From Sorangium cellulosum (GTDB lineage: Bacteria > Myxococcota_A > Polyangia > Polyangiales > Polyangiaceae): a stretch of DNA of 64,000 bases. Below the pieces are notes generated by a model, which worked only from the letters and a program-made list of their open reading frames with translations, was not told the DNA's origin and did not search any database. Below are positions 62,637 through 64,000 of the stretch, piece by piece. Each line of letters begins with the position of its first letter. The stretch's first letter is position 1. The stretch is taken from NCBI RefSeq assembly GCF_002950945.1, contig NZ_CP012673.1, positions 8,074,501-8,138,500 on the forward strand. Reading direction: 5' to 3'. The translations under genes and the position numbers were made by a program.

Positions 62637-63680
62637 TCAGTGGCAGCCCGGCGACCAGTTGTGGAAGCCGAGCGCGCTGCAGGAGCCGCCCGTCGTGGAC
62701 TGCGCGCTGTCGTGGTAGATCGCGTTCGCCTGGAGCTCGGCGTCGTCGTTGCAATTGTGCCCGCCGCCGTTGACCGAGGTGCTGTCCCAGTCGTAGTGCG
62801 TCGTGCAGCCGCCGTTCGACGAGCCGGTGCTCGTCGACGTCTCGGAGTAGAAGAAGCGGGTGTGTGTGCCGTCGTCGGTGCGGAAGCCGCTCATGGTGCA
62901 GTGGGTGCCCATGTCCCCCGAGCTGGCGCAGGAGCCGTGGTTGCAGCTGTCGGCGTTGAAGACGATGCTGCTCGCCGTCCAGCCGCGGAGGTTGACCCCG
63001 GTGTGGTTGCCGAGCCCGCCCGCGAGGCTCTTGTTCCGGATCCGGTAGTCCCACTTCACGACGGAGCTGCCGCCGCTCACCACGTTCACCTGCGGGGAGA
63101 GTGTGCCCTCGATCGTCGTCGGATCCGCCGGCGCGGCGTTCGTGAGGCCCGGCTTCTCGGGGACCTCCTCGACGCCGAGGCCGATGTCGATCCCGGTCAG
63201 GCGGAGCTGATCGAGGCTCTCCGGCACCTTCAGCTTGCGGAACGCGGGGACCGCGGCGCGCATGAGCTGGATGTCCTTCACGCGGCCGGCCTCGTCGAAG
63301 CCCTCGACGTGCGGCATCGCCCAGCTCGAATCGATGAACGAGTCGCCCCCCATCCGCATCTGGAAGATCTGTCCGTTCGCGTCGCGGACCTGCGCGTCGA
63401 CCTGGTAGCTCGGGAGCTCGGGGTTCGCGGCCAGCTCCTCGGCGCTCGGCGGGATCTCCATCTTCGGGCCGAGGCGCATGTCGTAGGTGATCGTGCGGCC
63501 GTCCTTCTCGAACTTCACGACGAGCTTGCCGGCCGCCTCGTCCACCTCGACGACGTCGAGGCGCTCGCCGGCGACCGACTCGGCGGCGTCATCGCCCGGC
63601 TCCAGTGCGGGACCACAGGCGCCGGCCAGGGACATGAGACCAAGCGCAGCCAGGACCGCCACCGTACGCAGCTTGTTCAT
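62637..63680 (-). CDS. Secreted lipoprotein of unknown function
   Basis: 347 residues from the ATG at 63680, with AAGGAAAG about eight bases before it; the longer frame lacks these features. Signal peptide and lipobox (MSLAGAC). The first half is acidic and beta-rich (LDVVEVDEAAGKLVVKFEKDG, QVDAQVRDANGQIFQMRMGG). The C-terminal 150 residues are Ser/Thr/Gly/Asn-rich with eight or so cysteines (SCNHGSCASSG, GGCTTHYDWD, HNCNDD, GSCSALGFHNWSPGCH), probably a disulfide-bonded exported domain. No family recognised. It is a single gene followed by a strong hairpin. Confidence 0.68.
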   Translation of the reverse strand: MNKLRTVAVLAALGLMSLAGACGPALEPGDDAAESVAGERLDVVEVDEAAGKLVVKFEKDGRTITYDMRLGPKMEIPPSAEELAANPELPSYQVDAQVRDANGQIFQMRMGGDSFIDSSWAMPHVEGFDEAGRVKDIQLMRAAVPAFRKLKVPESLDQLRLTGIDIGLGVEEVPEKPGLTNAAPADPTTIEGTLSPQVNVVSGGSSVVKWDYRIRNKSLAGGLGNHTGVNLRGWTASSIVFNADSCNHGSCASSGDMGTHCTMSGFRTDDGTHTRFFYSETSTSTGSSNGGCTTHYDWDSTSVNGGGHNCNDDAELQANAIYHDSAQSTTGGSCSALGFHNWSPGCH

Positions 63681-64000
63681 AAATGGACTTTCCTTATGTG
63701 GTGGCATGAGGCGCGCGACCTCGTCGCGCGCCTCATGCGCTGGACCCGCCATCTCGCGCGGAGCAGCCACGCCGCGAGAACAGCGGAACTGTGTACCACC
63801 CTACGGACGCACCCCTCAGCGCTCAAGTTAAGTTTTGTGCGCGTGACGCCCTGTTTTCTCCGTACGGGAGAGCGACGGTCGCTTGACGATCATTTGTCGG
63901 GTTCTGCTGCGCTCGTGCGGCCCGACGCCGGAAGTCCTGCATCCAGGCGTGCGCCGCCACGCGGATGTGTTCTGCGCCGCACGCGGGCGAAACGATGGAT
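63681..64000. other. Upstream region of the lipoprotein gene, no gene seen
   Basis: The last 320 bases hold no convincing reading frame on either strand. On the minus strand, a weak pair TTGAGC (63825-63820) and TAGGGT 17 bases on could be the lipoprotein promoter. A short TCTCC/GGAGA inverted repeat lies near 63858. Neither is strong. Confidence 0.3.

Noticed and set aside
1-64000. CRISPR arrays, tRNA or rRNA genes
   Set aside because: No regularly spaced repeats with unique spacers, and no cloverleaf or rRNA-like sequence were noticed. A tRNAscan-SE or Infernal run would settle this.

Overview
The window is high-GC DNA with the gene style of a large-genome myxobacterium of the Sorangium/Polyangiaceae type. 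This is inferred from the lipoprotein-rich coding content, thrombospondin type-3/MYXO-CTERM-like protein tails, several copies of an Rpn-like PD-(D/E)XK family with repetitive C-termini, a MoxR-vWA-beta-propeller locus, and a glycosylated PKS locus. No rRNA, tRNA or CRISPR array was seen.

Layout. 0-5 kb: a lipoprotein, a translationally coupled MoxR ATPase and HExxH/VWA protein pair, and a converging pair of membrane-associated proteins (TIGR02587/TIGR02588 type). 5-7.3 kb: gene debris and a CE15-type esterase lipoprotein. 7.36-12.95 kb: two direct copies of a 1.4-kb unit, each holding an Rpn-like gene plus the tail of a TSP3-repeat protein. The first copy is split by a 2.6-kb insertion flanked by a 6-bp direct repeat. 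That insertion carries a Tox-REase-5 toxin, an Imm52-type immunity gene, a small upstream partner gene and their own sigma70-like promoter. 13-16.1 kb: lipoprotein, conserved unknown, MerR regulator coupled to an aldo/keto reductase.

16.3-33.2 kb: a biosynthetic locus. A leftward set (rmlB, rmlA, sugar 3,4-ketoisomerase, Gfo/Idh reductase) should make a dTDP-6-deoxysugar. A rightward set (AT-dehydratase protein, ACP, glycosyltransferase) is followed by an EF-hand protein. A leftward 2438-residue PKS has the order NMO-like barrel, NMO-type enoyl reductase, KS, AT, ACP, KR and resembles PUFA-synthase enzymes. Together they suggest a reduced polyketide or lipid carrying a deoxysugar.

33.5-41.7 kb: methyltransferase, dienelactone-hydrolase-like protein, a polytopic membrane protein, a secreted cysteine-rich repeat protein, and a penicillin-binding transpeptidase. 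41.8-47.7 kb: a DUF4150/RHS polymorphic toxin with an unassigned C-terminus that has a caspase-like His-Gly/Cys pattern, overlapped by a possible immunity or accessory gene. 47.9-50 kb: nth, ung and a cysteine-cluster protein. 50-51.2 kb: a decayed AAA ATPase/DUF4276 pair. 51.4-59 kb: a GST, then a four-gene overlapping MoxR-bpX5-vWA/propeller-bpX6/PP2C set, running directly into a GT-C type glycosyltransferase. 61-63.7 kb: a second glycosyltransferase and a secreted lipoprotein on the other strand.
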